Shown here: piece by piece, positions 54,150 through 63,840 of the stretch
Layout of the letters: each line of letters opens with the position of its first letter
Position numbering within the stretch: the stretch's first letter is position 1
Source: Candidatus Electrothrix scaldis
Lineage (GTDB): Bacteria > Desulfobacterota > Desulfobulbia > Desulfobulbales > Desulfobulbaceae
DNA length: 64,000 bases
NCBI GenBank assembly: GCA_033584155.1
Contig: CP138355.1
Location: 558,001 to 622,000 of the forward strand
Direction of reading: 5' to 3'
Made by a program: the position numbers and the translations under genes
Notes under the pieces: generated by a model
Database searches by the model: none
Told to the model about the DNA's origin: nothing
What the model saw: only the letters and a program-made list of their open reading frames with translations

Positions 54150-54397
54150 AATATTCTCTTTGAAAGGTCCCTTAAAAAAAATGTTGAAAAAGTTGTTAGC
54201 AACTTGTTGACAATCATCTTAAAACATTGTTGATAACAATAAAAACCTCATATATACACAATCCCTTTGCAGACAGTAAACGTTTTTTGTTAACATATTT
54301 TTTTCAAAAAAAACAATTTGATAATTATATTTTCAACAAACTGACAGCACTAATACTAATAATAAGATTTTATATATAAAGAAAAGGAGTAATTATT
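54150..54397 (+). promoter_or_regulatory. AT-rich region between cobO and dnaN
   Basis: The gap holds palindromes ATTGTT-GAT-AACAAT and GTTG-TTA-GCAAC, several TTGTT/AACAA words and long A/T runs. A TTGACA at 54207-54212 may begin a promoter. No perfect TTATCCACA box is present, so an origin is not supported, only possible. Confidence 0.35.
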
Positions 54398-55528
54398 ATG
54401 CCGTTTCACTTCAATATAGCCCGAGAGGATCTTCTCCGAGCCATCAGTGCGCAGCAGCAGATAACGAATAAAAAAGGAACACTTGCTATCCTGGCAAATG
54501 TTCTGATGGAAGTACGCAATAATGAGATTGTCTTTATGGCAACAGATCTGGAGATAAGTCTTCGTCAGGCAGTACCTGCAGAGGTCTTTGAGGAAGGCAG
54601 CTTGACTATTCCCTCGAAGAAGCTTTTTGAGTTAGCCCGGGAGTCAGGATCTCCTACATTGAATTTTAAAGAAGGAGAAAAAAACTGGATCAATATCACC
54701 GCTGGCAGCAGTACCTATAAACTTGCCGGAATGGTGGCTGACGAGTTTCCGCAGTTTGAGCAGTATAATGAAGATGACTTAGTGGTGATTGAAGGCGAAG
54801 TTATTAGTGATCTCATTGATAAGACAATATTTTCTATAGCCACAGAAAAAGAAAATATGTATAATCTCAATGCGGCGCTTTTTCAGCAATTTGTTGAGAA
54901 TGAAAAAACAGTCTTCAGGATGGTGACCTCAGATGGTCATCGTTTGAGCATTATGCGTCGGGAGAGCAATGGCAGTCCTCTTCCTCATTTTGAAAAATTC
55001 ATCCTGATTCCCCGACGCGGAATACAGCAGATCCGAAAATTTGGGGAAGAGCAGGATACCTTTCAGCTGGGTATTGAAAAGAAAAAAATCGTCCTGAAAA
55101 GTGACGATTCCATCCTGATTATCAGGTTAATGGAAGGGGAATTTCCTGATTTCGAAAATATCCTCAATTTCGTTTCCAAAGAGAGTAATATCCTTATTAA
55201 CAAAATACTCTTTCTTGAAGCACTGAAACGAATTAACCTCTTTACTGAAGATACCTTTCACGCAATTAAGTTTGAGCTGGAAAATAATCAGCTGGTGCTG
55301 ACTTCTGAACATGCGGATTTTGGTTCTGCTCGGGACGAAATCGCTATTGAGTATAGCGGAGACAGCCTCTCCTTGGGATTCAACTGCCGCTACTTTATGG
55401 ATGCCCTACAGGTTATGGAGGGCGAAAATATTCAGGCCTCTATCAGCTCCAATGAAAGTCCCTGCCTTATTACCTCAGAAGAAGACGAGGGATTTTTGGG
55501 CATCATCATGCCGATGAAGCTTAGCTAA
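54398..55528 (+). CDS. dnaN: DNA polymerase III beta subunit (sliding clamp)
   Basis: The 376-residue protein has the three-domain clamp pattern with TNKKGTLAILANVLMEVRN, VTSDGHRLSIMRRE, and the C-terminal EDEGFLGIIMPMKLS of the partner-binding site. It encircles DNA for the replisome. An AAAGGAG ribosome-binding site precedes the ATG. No dnaA is near. Confidence 0.96.
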   Translation: MPFHFNIAREDLLRAISAQQQITNKKGTLAILANVLMEVRNNEIVFMATDLEISLRQAVPAEVFEEGSLTIPSKKLFELARESGSPTLNFKEGEKNWINITAGSSTYKLAGMVADEFPQFEQYNEDDLVVIEGEVISDLIDKTIFSIATEKENMYNLNAALFQQFVENEKTVFRMVTSDGHRLSIMRRESNGSPLPHFEKFILIPRRGIQQIRKFGEEQDTFQLGIEKKKIVLKSDDSILIIRLMEGEFPDFENILNFVSKESNILINKILFLEALKRINLFTEDTFHAIKFELENNQLVLTSEHADFGSARDEIAIEYSGDSLSLGFNCRYFMDALQVMEGENIQASISSNESPCLITSEEDEGFLGIIMPMKLS

Positions 55529-55996
55529 TCATTGTATTCCTTCAGGGGATGAAGAGAGCTGTTCTTATCTTTCTTCCTTCCCTGGGGTATTTTTCCTTGT
55601 TGGAGATGATAAGGGAAAAAATATTTTTTTGACGTTGCTGGTAAGGAACGTTTGGCACTAATTTTTACAAAAAAGGAATTTTTTCTCGAAAGAGAAAGAA
55701 GTTACTACTGCACATCGTTTTCTATCAAGCATAAAAAGGTTATTTTTTTACCTCTTTCTCTATCCTGTAAAAAAAGCTTCTTTGAAATTTGTTGATTGAC
55801 AAATACCCTAAAATGCGATTAATTATCAAACTTAAAGTGAGGGTTACGATTTTGTAAACTCTATTTCACGTTAAAATATTTTTTTTCTTCTGGTCGAACA
55901 AATTTCCAAAAACATATTTGTCTGATTAAGATTACAAAAATGAAATAAATTTAAGATCATTCTTTTCCGAATTAACTTAATTAAAGGAGAAAGCAA
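55529..55996. other. Intergenic region with a promoter, no gene
   Basis: The 468 bases are AT-rich with no gene. They contain the promoter at 55796-55824. Confidence 0.4.
55796..55824 (+). promoter_or_regulatory. Promoter of the methyltransferase gene
   Basis: TTGACA (55796-55801) and TTAATT (55819-55824) are 17 bases apart. Confidence 0.45.
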
Positions 55997-56893
55997 ATGG
56001 CAATGACGGTAAAAGCTATCGCCGAGAGCATCAATATCATGGGGAATCGAAGCGGTTCAGCCATGAAAGAACGTATTCAGGGACCTATTCAGGAGATGGC
56101 AAAGGAAGAAACTGCTGCTGGAGCCTCCTATCTTGACTTGAATATCGGACCGGCACGTAAGGATGGCACCGAGCTTATGCCTTGGGTTGTGCAGACCGTA
56201 GAAGAGGCGGTTGATACCCCTCTCTGTCTGGATACCACCAATACCAACGCTATGATTGCTGGTTTCGATGTGGTAAAAAATAAAGAAGCTGCGATCATGA
56301 ACTCTATTTCCGCCCAGCCGGAACGAATGGAGGCCCTGATTCCGGTCGCTGCCGAGGCTAAATGTAATGTTATAGCCCTGCTTTGGGGACCTGATGGTAT
56401 GCCCCGCGACTCAAACGAGCGTGCAGCTATGGCCGTTGACCTGATGATGGCAATGAACGAGGCTGGAATTCCCAACGAGAAAATTCTCTTCGATCCTATT
56501 GGTACTCCTATGACCTTGGGTGCAGATCAGATTGCCTCTGGTCTGGAGTTCATGATGATGATGCCGGATATCGCTCCGGGGGCCGGGTCTACCGTTGGTC
56601 TGTCCAATGTTTCTAATGGGGTGGCTGAGCACCTGCGGAAATACCTGGATCGCACCTACCTGATCATGCTGATGAAGTATGGTATCAGCACAGCTATTGT
56701 TAATTCTTACGATCCAGATCTGATGGCCATCTGTAAAGGGGAACGTCAGGACTTGGTTGATCTGGTGCATGGCATGATGGATGGTGATATGCCTGATCCT
56801 GCTGGGCTGGAAGGAGCAGCACTTGAGCATTACAAGACATTCCGCTGCCTTTCCGGTCAGGCTATTTTCTCTGAATCCTGGTTGGATCTGTAA
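55997..56893 (+). CDS. acsE: Methyltetrahydrofolate:corrinoid/iron-sulfur protein methyltransferase
   Basis: The 298-residue TIM-barrel pterin-binding protein has INIMGNRSGSAMKER at its start, GASYLDLNIGPARKDG, LCLDTTNTNAMIAGFDVV, and ILFDPIGTPMTLGADQ. It passes methyl groups from methyl-H4folate to the corrinoid protein in the Wood-Ljungdahl pathway (in either direction in sulfate reducers and related bacteria). It is a single gene here with its own promoter and terminator. A ribosome-binding site AAAGGAG precedes it. MetH-type methyltransferases are related but have extra domains missing here. Confidence 0.88.
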   Translation: MAMTVKAIAESINIMGNRSGSAMKERIQGPIQEMAKEETAAGASYLDLNIGPARKDGTELMPWVVQTVEEAVDTPLCLDTTNTNAMIAGFDVVKNKEAAIMNSISAQPERMEALIPVAAEAKCNVIALLWGPDGMPRDSNERAAMAVDLMMAMNEAGIPNEKILFDPIGTPMTLGADQIASGLEFMMMMPDIAPGAGSTVGLSNVSNGVAEHLRKYLDRTYLIMLMKYGISTAIVNSYDPDLMAICKGERQDLVDLVHGMMDGDMPDPAGLEGAALEHYKTFRCLSGQAIFSESWLDL

Positions 56894-57284
56894 AAAACTG
56901 TTTTTTGCAGGAAACAAGGGCATCTTTTCTTCAAGGTGAGAGATGCCCTTTTAAAAAAATTTTCTCCTTCTGTTACCTCTCTTTTCCTCATCAGGAGGAA
57001 CGCTTCTTTTCCCTCTTTGAGAGAACGGCGCATTATCAATAGCATGATTTTGTGATAAAAAATATTTTTCGCGCCACATAAAAGAAAAAATCTTCTTTGA
57101 GAGGATTGCATTTTTTCGTTAAACAATTACATTAGGCCATTGTTTCTTGATGTATTGTATCGGTTCCTATCCCTCCGCTGTATAAGGCCTTGAAGCCCGT
57201 TACCGAAGTACACTTGAATACGCCTATCATCGTCTTGAGTTCACAAAATAAAATATCATCTTCACGTTAACTTTCCTGAAAAAT
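56894..57284. other. Intergenic region with terminator, no gene
   Basis: A terminator at 56916-56955 ends the upstream gene; the remaining 330 bases hold no gene I can support. Confidence 0.45.
56916..56955 (+). terminator. Rho-independent terminator after acsE
   Basis: AAGGGCATCT (56916-56925) and AGATGCCCTT (56941-56950) pair, with a T-rich tail. Confidence 0.75.
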
Positions 57285-58631
57285 ATGACAACTGCAACGA
57301 ATTGGACCAAATCATCCTGGCGCAATTTTCCGGTTCTGCAACAGCCGAACTGGCCGGATGAAAAAGAATTAAATACTATTCTTCAAACAATCTCCGTTCT
57401 CCCTCCGCTGGTTTTTGCCGGTGAAATACGCGAATTGAAAAATAAACTCGCTAAAGCTGTTCAGGGAGACGCCTTTCTCTTGCAAGGAGGCGATTGCTCG
57501 GAAGAATTCTGCCGCTGTACGGCCCCGAATATCAGAGATACCCTGAAGGTACTCCTGCAGATGGCGGTGACTCTGACCTACGCTGGTGAAAAGCCGGTTA
57601 TCAAAGTTGGACGAATTGCTGGACAGTATGCCAAGCCCCGCTCCAGTGATACCGAGATTGTTGACGGTGTGGAATTGCCAAGCTATCGCGGTGACATGTG
57701 TAACGCCGAAGCAGCTGACCCGGAAGCGCGTATTCCGAACCCTACTCGGCTGCTGCAAGGGTATAATATGTCTGCTGCCAGCTTGAACCTGCTCCGGGCT
57801 TTCACCAGGGGAGGATTTGGTGCTCTGGATAAAGTGCAGGCCTGGAATCAGGAGTTTGTCAAACAATCCCCTATGGGCCGCTCCTATGAGCGAATGGCTA
57901 AGCAGATCAGCCGGACCATGAAGTTCATGCAGAACGTGGGGTTTGATACCAATACGCCGCAGTTAAAAGAGGTTGAATTTTACACCTCCCATGAGGCCCT
58001 CTTTCTTGGTTATGAAGAGGCGCTAACCCGTGAAGACTCTCTGGAAGGCGGCTGGTATGACTGCTCAGGTCATATGCTCTGGATTGGTGATAGGACCCGC
58101 CAGATTGATGGTGCTCATATTGAATTTCTCCGTGGTATCCTCAATCCTTTGGGAATGAAGGTCGGGCCTAAGCATAAGATTGATGATATCCTCTCTATTG
58201 TTCAAAAGTTAAACCCGAATAACGAAGCGGGCAGAATAACCCTGATCACCCGCTTTGGAGCAAAGGATATTGAAAACTACCTGCCCACCCTGCTCAGGGC
58301 GTTCAAGAAAGAAGGAATGAAAGTCCTCTGGAGTTGCGATCCTATGCATGCCAATATCCGCAAAACAGAGACAGGACATAAGACCCGAAGTTTTGATGAT
58401 ATTCTCTCAGAGTTGCGTCAGTTTTTTGAGATACACTGGGCTGAGGGAACTGTTCCTGGTGGTGTTCATTTTGAGTTGACCGGAGCTGATGTCACAGAGT
58501 GTACTGGTGGCGCACGGCAGCTGGCTGATGAGGAGCTGGGGAAGAACTACCAGACTACCTGCGATCCTCGTTTAAATGCGGAACAGTCTTTGGAAATGGC
58601 CTTTCAAATTGCTGAAATGATGAAAAGCTAA
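57285..58631 (+). CDS. Class II 3-deoxy-7-phosphoheptulonate synthase
   Basis: The 448-residue protein shows the plant-like class II DAHP synthase pattern: SWRNFPVLQQPNWPD, FLLQGGDCSEEF, VGRIAGQYAKPRS, RLLQGYNMSAASLNLLRAF, WIGDRTRQIDGAHIEF, and VLWSCDPMHANIRKT with GVHFELTGADVTEC. It condenses PEP and erythrose 4-phosphate to begin aromatic synthesis, and aroK is in this window. It is terminated by a shared hairpin and is alone in its unit. Confidence 0.95.
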   Translation: MTTATNWTKSSWRNFPVLQQPNWPDEKELNTILQTISVLPPLVFAGEIRELKNKLAKAVQGDAFLLQGGDCSEEFCRCTAPNIRDTLKVLLQMAVTLTYAGEKPVIKVGRIAGQYAKPRSSDTEIVDGVELPSYRGDMCNAEAADPEARIPNPTRLLQGYNMSAASLNLLRAFTRGGFGALDKVQAWNQEFVKQSPMGRSYERMAKQISRTMKFMQNVGFDTNTPQLKEVEFYTSHEALFLGYEEALTREDSLEGGWYDCSGHMLWIGDRTRQIDGAHIEFLRGILNPLGMKVGPKHKIDDILSIVQKLNPNNEAGRITLITRFGAKDIENYLPTLLRAFKKEGMKVLWSCDPMHANIRKTETGHKTRSFDDILSELRQFFEIHWAEGTVPGGVHFELTGADVTECTGGARQLADEELGKNYQTTCDPRLNAEQSLEMAFQIAEMMKS

Positions 58632-58680
58632 AAAATCAAAGGTTTTCTAGCTTTAAACACGTTATTCTAGCCAACTGATA

Positions 58681-58722
58681 AAAACCTCCCTTCCTCCCTT
58701 ATCTTTGGAGGAGGGGAGTTTT
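58681..58722. terminator. Bidirectional terminator
   Basis: Complementary AAAAC-CTCCC-CCTCC and GGAGG-GGGAG-TTTT halves form a hairpin between convergent genes. Confidence 0.65.
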
Positions 58723-58776
58723 ACCTTCTTCTTTTCTTCTCTTTGCCCGATTTCTTACATTAGAAATACGCCGCTG

Positions 58777-60147
58777 TTAGCGTGAATAAATCTCGCTCTC
58801 CTCAACGACCAGCTTGGGTCCACGAGTATTAGTCATGGTATTGTCTTTCATTTCATGCACCTTTGAGCCGAAGACAAGAACAATACCTGGAGAACCAGTT
58901 TTGCTTATCTGATTACGGTTCAGCCTCAGGACCGTGCTGCTATTAATGGCTATTCCCACAGAGCCGGTCTGGTCAACACGATTATCCTCCACAATACTCA
59001 CGCCCCCATTCATTAAGCCAATTCCGACAGCGTGTTCTCTGATCACAAGATTATTGAGGATTCTGACTGGCAGCTCTGCTGAACCGGCTGCTTCATTTCC
59101 TATGCCCGGTTTATTCTTGCCATTGCTGAAGACGATATTCTGCGCAATCAGAGGAGCGGTCGGCTTATCTATCTGATATTTTCCCTGAGGCTCACCTCTC
59201 CCGGTCAGGATACCTCCACCAGGATTATCATGCACTATATTGCCGAGAATGTTAGGCGCTGCGCCGTGTTTCGTGCCAATGCCTGGTGAGGGGCTTCCGG
59301 TAAGTTCCGAATCATCGTTGCCAAAAATTTCATTGCCCAAGACCCAGGGGGTGGAAAAATGATTACACCCGATGCCTAAACCAAAATTGTCCTTGATAAT
59401 ATTATGATAAAGTACAGCGGAAGATCTGGTGTTGATGTTCTGCCAACGGAAATCCCGGGTAGGCATAGGCTGTTTTTGGTCCTTAAAAAAGACGTGATTG
59501 CCGATTCCTGTGGAACCATTTTTGCGGATAAGACAGTTCATAACCACGGCACTTGCTCCTCTCATGTTGATAGCATGGGCATGACCAGCATTGTGGTGGT
59601 TCTGTTTGGGCATATTTTGGATGGTAAAGCCATCAATGATGCTTGTCGGACCAATTCCCTCGCTGAAATCAAACATCCCGTGATGGGATGGGGAGGATTT
59701 AGAGCCATCAATAACCGTCCGCAGGGTTCTACGGGGCAGCTGCAAGAGCGCTTGATCAACGGGAACGAATGTATTGCCATCGTTGGAGGCATCTGAAATA
59801 AGCTTCACCCCGTCCTTCATGACTAGCTGTTCGTAATAGATCCCTTCCTTAACAATCACGGAATCCCCCGTTGTTGCGGCATTGATAGCCGACTGAATGG
59901 TCTTGTACTGTGTGGGAACGAGTAGTTTTCTCCCCTTATCATGAAAATGTAAATCCATCAGGCTCAGGGCTTTCTCGTGGGCCACCTGGAGATTGTGTTG
60001 TACGACTTGATCAAAATACTCCTGGGTAACAGGTTTGGGAGCTTGAGGAGAGCTTGCTTCTGCGTATTGTGACTGGCAGGACGTGTTGAGAAAGAGTGAG
60101 AAGAGGGTACAGAACAGGATGAGATGCTTTGTTTTTTTTGATGGCAT
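58777..60147 (-). CDS. Beta-helix lipoprotein (DUF1565-like)
   Basis: From ATG at 60147 (MPSKKTKHLILF) a lipoprotein signal with lipobox LNTSCQSQ precedes a short helical part, then a DUF1565-type opening (TQYKTIQSAINAATTGDSVIV, VKEGIYYEQL) and a right-handed beta-helix of about 300 residues with repeated N-x-I/V-x-x-N turns (IIKDNFGLGIGCNHF, LGNIVHDNPGGGI). It is likely a surface carbohydrate-binding or lyase-like protein. Its 3' third is duplicated at 48563-48873. Confidence 0.85.
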   Translation of the reverse strand: MPSKKTKHLILFCTLFSLFLNTSCQSQYAEASSPQAPKPVTQEYFDQVVQHNLQVAHEKALSLMDLHFHDKGRKLLVPTQYKTIQSAINAATTGDSVIVKEGIYYEQLVMKDGVKLISDASNDGNTFVPVDQALLQLPRRTLRTVIDGSKSSPSHHGMFDFSEGIGPTSIIDGFTIQNMPKQNHHNAGHAHAINMRGASAVVMNCLIRKNGSTGIGNHVFFKDQKQPMPTRDFRWQNINTRSSAVLYHNIIKDNFGLGIGCNHFSTPWVLGNEIFGNDDSELTGSPSPGIGTKHGAAPNILGNIVHDNPGGGILTGRGEPQGKYQIDKPTAPLIAQNIVFSNGKNKPGIGNEAAGSAELPVRILNNLVIREHAVGIGLMNGGVSIVEDNRVDQTGSVGIAINSSTVLRLNRNQISKTGSPGIVLVFGSKVHEMKDNTMTNTRGPKLVVEESEIYSR

Positions 60148-60405
60148 AATGAATAGTTTTATTTTTGAAAGGCGTTTAGCTTTTGTCCATTTTATATACA
60201 CTTACAATAAATCAATAAGGTGTGCCAGCTTATGCGACCTCCTTATTCCTTTTCTATACAATCTTACTGGATGTATTTCGCCTCCGACTCATTTTTTTTG
60301 ATTGTCATGAATTTCCTCAATATCCTCCTTGGAAATGGCATGTAAAAAATTGTATAATAAACAAGGAGGGTATATTTTTTTATACTTTCGAAAAAGGAGG
60401 GAGAG

Positions 60406-60684
60406 ATGGAAAGGGAGCTTTTGAACTGTTGGGAGTTTAAAAATTGCGGTAGAGAGCCTGGAGGCAGAAATTCTGCGCTACTCGGTGTGTGTCCTGTTGC
60501 ACTTGAAGAGGAAATTGATGGAATTCATGGCGGCAAAAATGCTGGGCGCTGTTGCTGGCTTATAGCCTCTTCATATGGCTCAAAAGGACCGTTTGGCTGT
60601 TTTGGGGGTGGGTTTACCAAGTGCGAAGAGTGTGACTTCTACCATATGGTAAAGGAAGATTCCGATCTTCTTATTGTAGCATAG
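60406..60684 (+). CDS. Two-CW domain protein
   Basis: The 92-residue protein shows NCWEFKNCGREPGG, GVCPVALEEEIDG, IHGGKNAGRCCWLI and a C-terminal CEECDFYHMVKEDS. This is the two-CW Cys/Trp pattern found in sulfur-cycle bacteria, often linked to sensor kinases. The Cys sets may bind a metal. A strong AAAGGAGGGAGAG precedes the ATG. No function is proven. Confidence 0.75.
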   Translation: MERELLNCWEFKNCGREPGGRNSALLGVCPVALEEEIDGIHGGKNAGRCCWLIASSYGSKGPFGCFGGGFTKCEECDFYHMVKEDSDLLIVA

Positions 60685-60736
60685 TTTTTTCTATTTCAGG
60701 AGTCTTTTTTTCGTGTAGTGGATTGTTCCGGCACTG

Positions 60737-60819
60737 GTTCCGCCCTCTTCTGGAATTCGAATCCGCGCTCCACCCTGTAACCTGCTTTATTGCATGGTCT
60801 ATTTTGGTAGGGGCGGAAC
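60737..60819 (+). promoter_or_regulatory. Leader inverted repeat before the second PilZ gene
   Basis: GTTCCGCCC (60737-60745) and GGGCGGAAC (60811-60819) are perfect complements 65 bases apart, ending 15 bases before the ATG. Confidence 0.35.
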
Positions 60820-60834
60820 AGGAAATTAAACGCT

Positions 60835-61284
60835 ATGAATGGATTAAATAATCGACAATTTACCCGGATGAATATTCGCTGGGCTGTTCAGATTGATTTC
60901 GAGTCCACGCAATATCGGTATTTTGTCGAGAATCTTAGTTTAAGTGGTTTTCTCGTTAAGGAAGAGTGCGGACTGACGATGGGAGATATCTGTAAAATAA
61001 CTATAAAAGAATCAGCTTTGTATACAGACGCTGTTATTCGTGCCGCCGGTTTAATTGTCAGGAAAACAGAACAGATTACTGCTTTTGAATTTATCGGTAT
61101 GAAATTGAATAGCTATTGTTACCTTCAGGCAAGCCTGTTGACCAAAGCTATCAAACCTTCGGACTTGGTAACTGAGATTGTTCAAAGCAATATTTTTAGC
61201 TTCGATAGAGACTTAGTTTTCAATAGTGCTCGTAATTTTGATAGAAATGAGATATCGATTTTGCTTGATGATCTTGGCCTCTAG
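60835..61284 (+). CDS. PilZ domain protein with C-terminal extension
   Basis: The 149-residue protein has RQFTRMNIR and ENLSLSGFLV, the PilZ c-di-GMP site, and a 35-residue helical tail (DLVTEIVQSNIFSFDRDLVF). It resembles the PilZ gene at 53202 in its start (NRQFTR). It is single-domain and its target is unknown. It is followed at 19 bases by the end of zwf on the opposite strand. Confidence 0.82.
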   Translation: MNGLNNRQFTRMNIRWAVQIDFESTQYRYFVENLSLSGFLVKEECGLTMGDICKITIKESALYTDAVIRAAGLIVRKTEQITAFEFIGMKLNSYCYLQASLLTKAIKPSDLVTEIVQSNIFSFDRDLVFNSARNFDRNEISILLDDLGL

Positions 61285-61303
61285 TGCTCTATAAAAGCTA
61301 AAA

Positions 61304-62761
61304 TCACTCCTCCCACTCCCGCCCATCCCGCGCCAGCAGGGCCACCGAGGCCACCGGCCCCCAGGTGCCTGCCGGGTATTGCTTGGGCGGCTCATTGGAT
61401 TTTTCCCAGGCATCCTGAATGGAGTCGATCCAGGTCCAGGAGTGTTCCACCTCATCCCGGTGAATGAACAGGGCCTGACTTCCCTGCATGACATCCAGAA
61501 TCAGACGTTCATAGGCACCGGCAACTCGCTCCTTTTTAAAGGCCTCGGAAAAACTGAGATCCAGCATAGTGCGCTGAAGATGGATGCCATCCCCGATGCC
61601 CGGAGCCTTGTTCAGCATCTCTATCTCCACGCCTTCATCGGGCTGAAGGCGGATTACGAGCTTATTGGCTGGCAAGGAGCGATACGAGTCGGTAAATATA
61701 TTATGGGGCAGCTGCTTATAGTTGATCACCACCTCGGAACGCTTGGTGGCCATCGCCTTGCCGGTACGCAGGTAAAAAGGCACCCCGGCCCAACGCCAGT
61801 TATCGATATCCAGCCGGATGGCGACAAAAGTCTCTGTGCTGGATGTCGGATTGCCCCCTGATTCCTCCAAATAGCCAGGAACAGATTTTCCCCGAATAAA
61901 TCCTGGTCCGTACTGCCCTCGTACCACTCTTCGTTCAATATTTTTCGTTGTGATCGGACGCAGTGCCTTGAGCACCTTCAATTTTTCATTACGCAGGCTG
62001 TCGTCTTGCAAATTGACAGGCGGCTCCATAGCAACCAAGGTTAGAATCTGCATCAGGTGGTTCTGCACCATGTCTCGCAACTGGCCAGATTTATCAAAAT
62101 AGCCCCAGCGGCCCTCGATGCCCACCTGCTCTGCCACAGTAATCTGGACATGATCAATGGTGTTGTGATCCCAGTTGGTTGTGAAAATGGAGTTGGCAAA
62201 ACGCAAGGCCAACAGGTTCATGACCGTTTCCTTACCCAGATAATGATCAATGCGGTAAATCTGGCGTTCATGAAAGAACTTGGCCACAAGATCGTTGATC
62301 TGGCGAGAGGTTGCCAGATTACGGCCAATGGGTTTTTCCAGCACAACCCTGGTCTCCGGGGTGATCAGACCGGCATGGTCCAGGCCGTTACAGATATCAC
62401 CAAACAAAGAAGGAGCAACAGAAAAATAATTCACCATCACCCGGCACTGCTGATTGGTCAGCTGGCAGAGGCGCGTATACTGCTCCGGTTGATCAAGATT
62501 GATCAGCACATAATGCATCCGGGAAAGAAGCTGCTCTTCCGCCTCACGTTCCAAGGGCTCTTCAACAAATTTTTTCAGTTTTTTCCGCATCTCGGCCAGA
62601 AAGGCCTGCTGATCAAGGTCATGGCGAGCCACCCCGACAATCCTGGTATCGTAGTTAAGCATACCTGCCTTTTCCAGCTGATAGAGCGAGGGCAAGAGCT
62701 TACGCTGGGCCAGATCCCCCATAACACCAAAGATGATAAAATCACAGGATCGCTTCTCCAT
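61304..62761 (-). CDS. zwf: Glucose-6-phosphate 1-dehydrogenase
   Basis: This 485-residue protein has an N-terminal NADP site IIFGVMGDLAQRKLLPSL, the active-site RIDHYLGKETVMNLL, and VVLEKPIGRNLATS. It oxidises glucose-6-phosphate in the pentose phosphate pathway, whose non-oxidative side uses the transaldolase at 7903. The length and all conserved motifs are normal. The N-terminal fingerprint GVMGDLAQ in place of GASGDL is a mild variant. Confidence 0.95.
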   Translation of the reverse strand: MEKRSCDFIIFGVMGDLAQRKLLPSLYQLEKAGMLNYDTRIVGVARHDLDQQAFLAEMRKKLKKFVEEPLEREAEEQLLSRMHYVLINLDQPEQYTRLCQLTNQQCRVMVNYFSVAPSLFGDICNGLDHAGLITPETRVVLEKPIGRNLATSRQINDLVAKFFHERQIYRIDHYLGKETVMNLLALRFANSIFTTNWDHNTIDHVQITVAEQVGIEGRWGYFDKSGQLRDMVQNHLMQILTLVAMEPPVNLQDDSLRNEKLKVLKALRPITTKNIERRVVRGQYGPGFIRGKSVPGYLEESGGNPTSSTETFVAIRLDIDNWRWAGVPFYLRTGKAMATKRSEVVINYKQLPHNIFTDSYRSLPANKLVIRLQPDEGVEIEMLNKAPGIGDGIHLQRTMLDLSFSEAFKKERVAGAYERLILDVMQGSQALFIHRDEVEHSWTWIDSIQDAWEKSNEPPKQYPAGTWGPVASVALLARDGREWEE

Positions 62762-62817
62762 TATATAGGCTCCTATAGGCTACATTAGGGTTGAATTGGG
62801 TCAGGGCAATAATTGCA

Positions 62818-62857
62818 TAAAAAAACGGCAGGAGCTGGATCAATCCAACCTCCTGCC
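62818..62857 (-). terminator. Rho-independent terminator of the SH3-domain gene
   Basis: GGCAGGAG (62827-62834) pairs with CTCCTGCC (62850-62857); on the minus strand a T-run (62818-62825) follows. Confidence 0.7.
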
Positions 62858-62955
62858 ATAGTTGCCGTAGTTACCATAATACAGATGATATTACAGCAGA
62901 GAGGAAATGAGCAATGCGCTTTGCTCATTTCCCTCTTTTTTCTTCTTTTCTCTTC

Positions 62956-63840
62956 CTATCCGTCAGCACGTACTCCAACAGGGGCTGTGAACTGACTCAT
63001 AACCCAGCCCCAGGTATTATCGGGCAGCCGCACATAAGTCCAACCCGCTTCTCTTTGCAGGACCTGGAGAACATCTCCAGAATATACCCTCCCTGATATC
63101 GAGTACTGAATACCTGGACCAGAACGAACATTGAGCATATTTGAGGTAACAACGATCTGATTACTGAGAACAGGCTGCACGACCCTTCTTCTCGGATCCT
63201 GCACAATCTGATACCCATTAGAAACCTGAAGATAATAGTTTCCCTCATAGGTATAATAGCGAGTCCCGTTCACAACCAGGTAACTGTAGCCAAAAGGAAG
63301 TGAGGGAACCACGGCTCCAACAGGTGCATCAACAATCATATACCCCCCAGGAGCAGGGCGATAAAAGCTCCCCGAGTAATAGTAATACAAGTCATTAGCC
63401 AACATAATCGCTGCATATCCCAAAGGGAGCGTTGCATACACACTTCCTCTGGAAAAGCGACGTCGTGATCTGTTATAATGGCGGGGAGCAGAATAAGAAC
63501 GCCTTGAGGGATAGAAAGACCCACGACGCGACGGAGCAACATAATTTCCTGATCTATGGTTTCGTGACCGGTTTGATGAGGAGGGACGATTTCGATAGCC
63601 CCGATCAGGAGAACGCGACGGTCTTGTCGGCTGGCTCATACGGGGTACTACCGGAGCCCCTCTGTCTGGTGAGGCATACCCTGGTACTACCGGATTAAAA
63701 CCGCGAGCAAAGACCGGAGTAAGCGGGGTGAAAAGTAATCCTGTGGAGAGAAAGACTGCCCAACATATCCTTACGGTTCGCAACGTTTTTTTTCTCTCCT
63801 GCCCCCTTTTCTGTTCAAAAGACTGTCGACGCTGTAACAT
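62956..63840 (-). CDS. Exported SH3-domain protein (DUF6515-like)
   Basis: A signal peptide (VRICWAVFLSTGLLFTPLTP) is followed by an Arg- and Ser-rich, disordered region (residues 45-130), a DUF6515-like segment (YYYYSGSFYRPAPGGYMIVD), and a C-terminal bacterial SH3 domain with LNVRSGPGIQYSISGRVYSG and WTYVRLPDNTWGWVMS. Such SH3 domains bind peptidoglycan or other surface polymers. The last 160 bases of the window hold its leader; no other gene is seen. Confidence 0.8.
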   Translation of the reverse strand: MLQRRQSFEQKRGQERKKTLRTVRICWAVFLSTGLLFTPLTPVFARGFNPVVPGYASPDRGAPVVPRMSQPTRPSRSPDRGYRNRPSSSNRSRNHRSGNYVAPSRRGSFYPSRRSYSAPRHYNRSRRRFSRGSVYATLPLGYAAIMLANDLYYYYSGSFYRPAPGGYMIVDAPVGAVVPSLPFGYSYLVVNGTRYYTYEGNYYLQVSNGYQIVQDPRRRVVQPVLSNQIVVTSNMLNVRSGPGIQYSISGRVYSGDVLQVLQREAGWTYVRLPDNTWGWVMSQFTAPVGVRADG

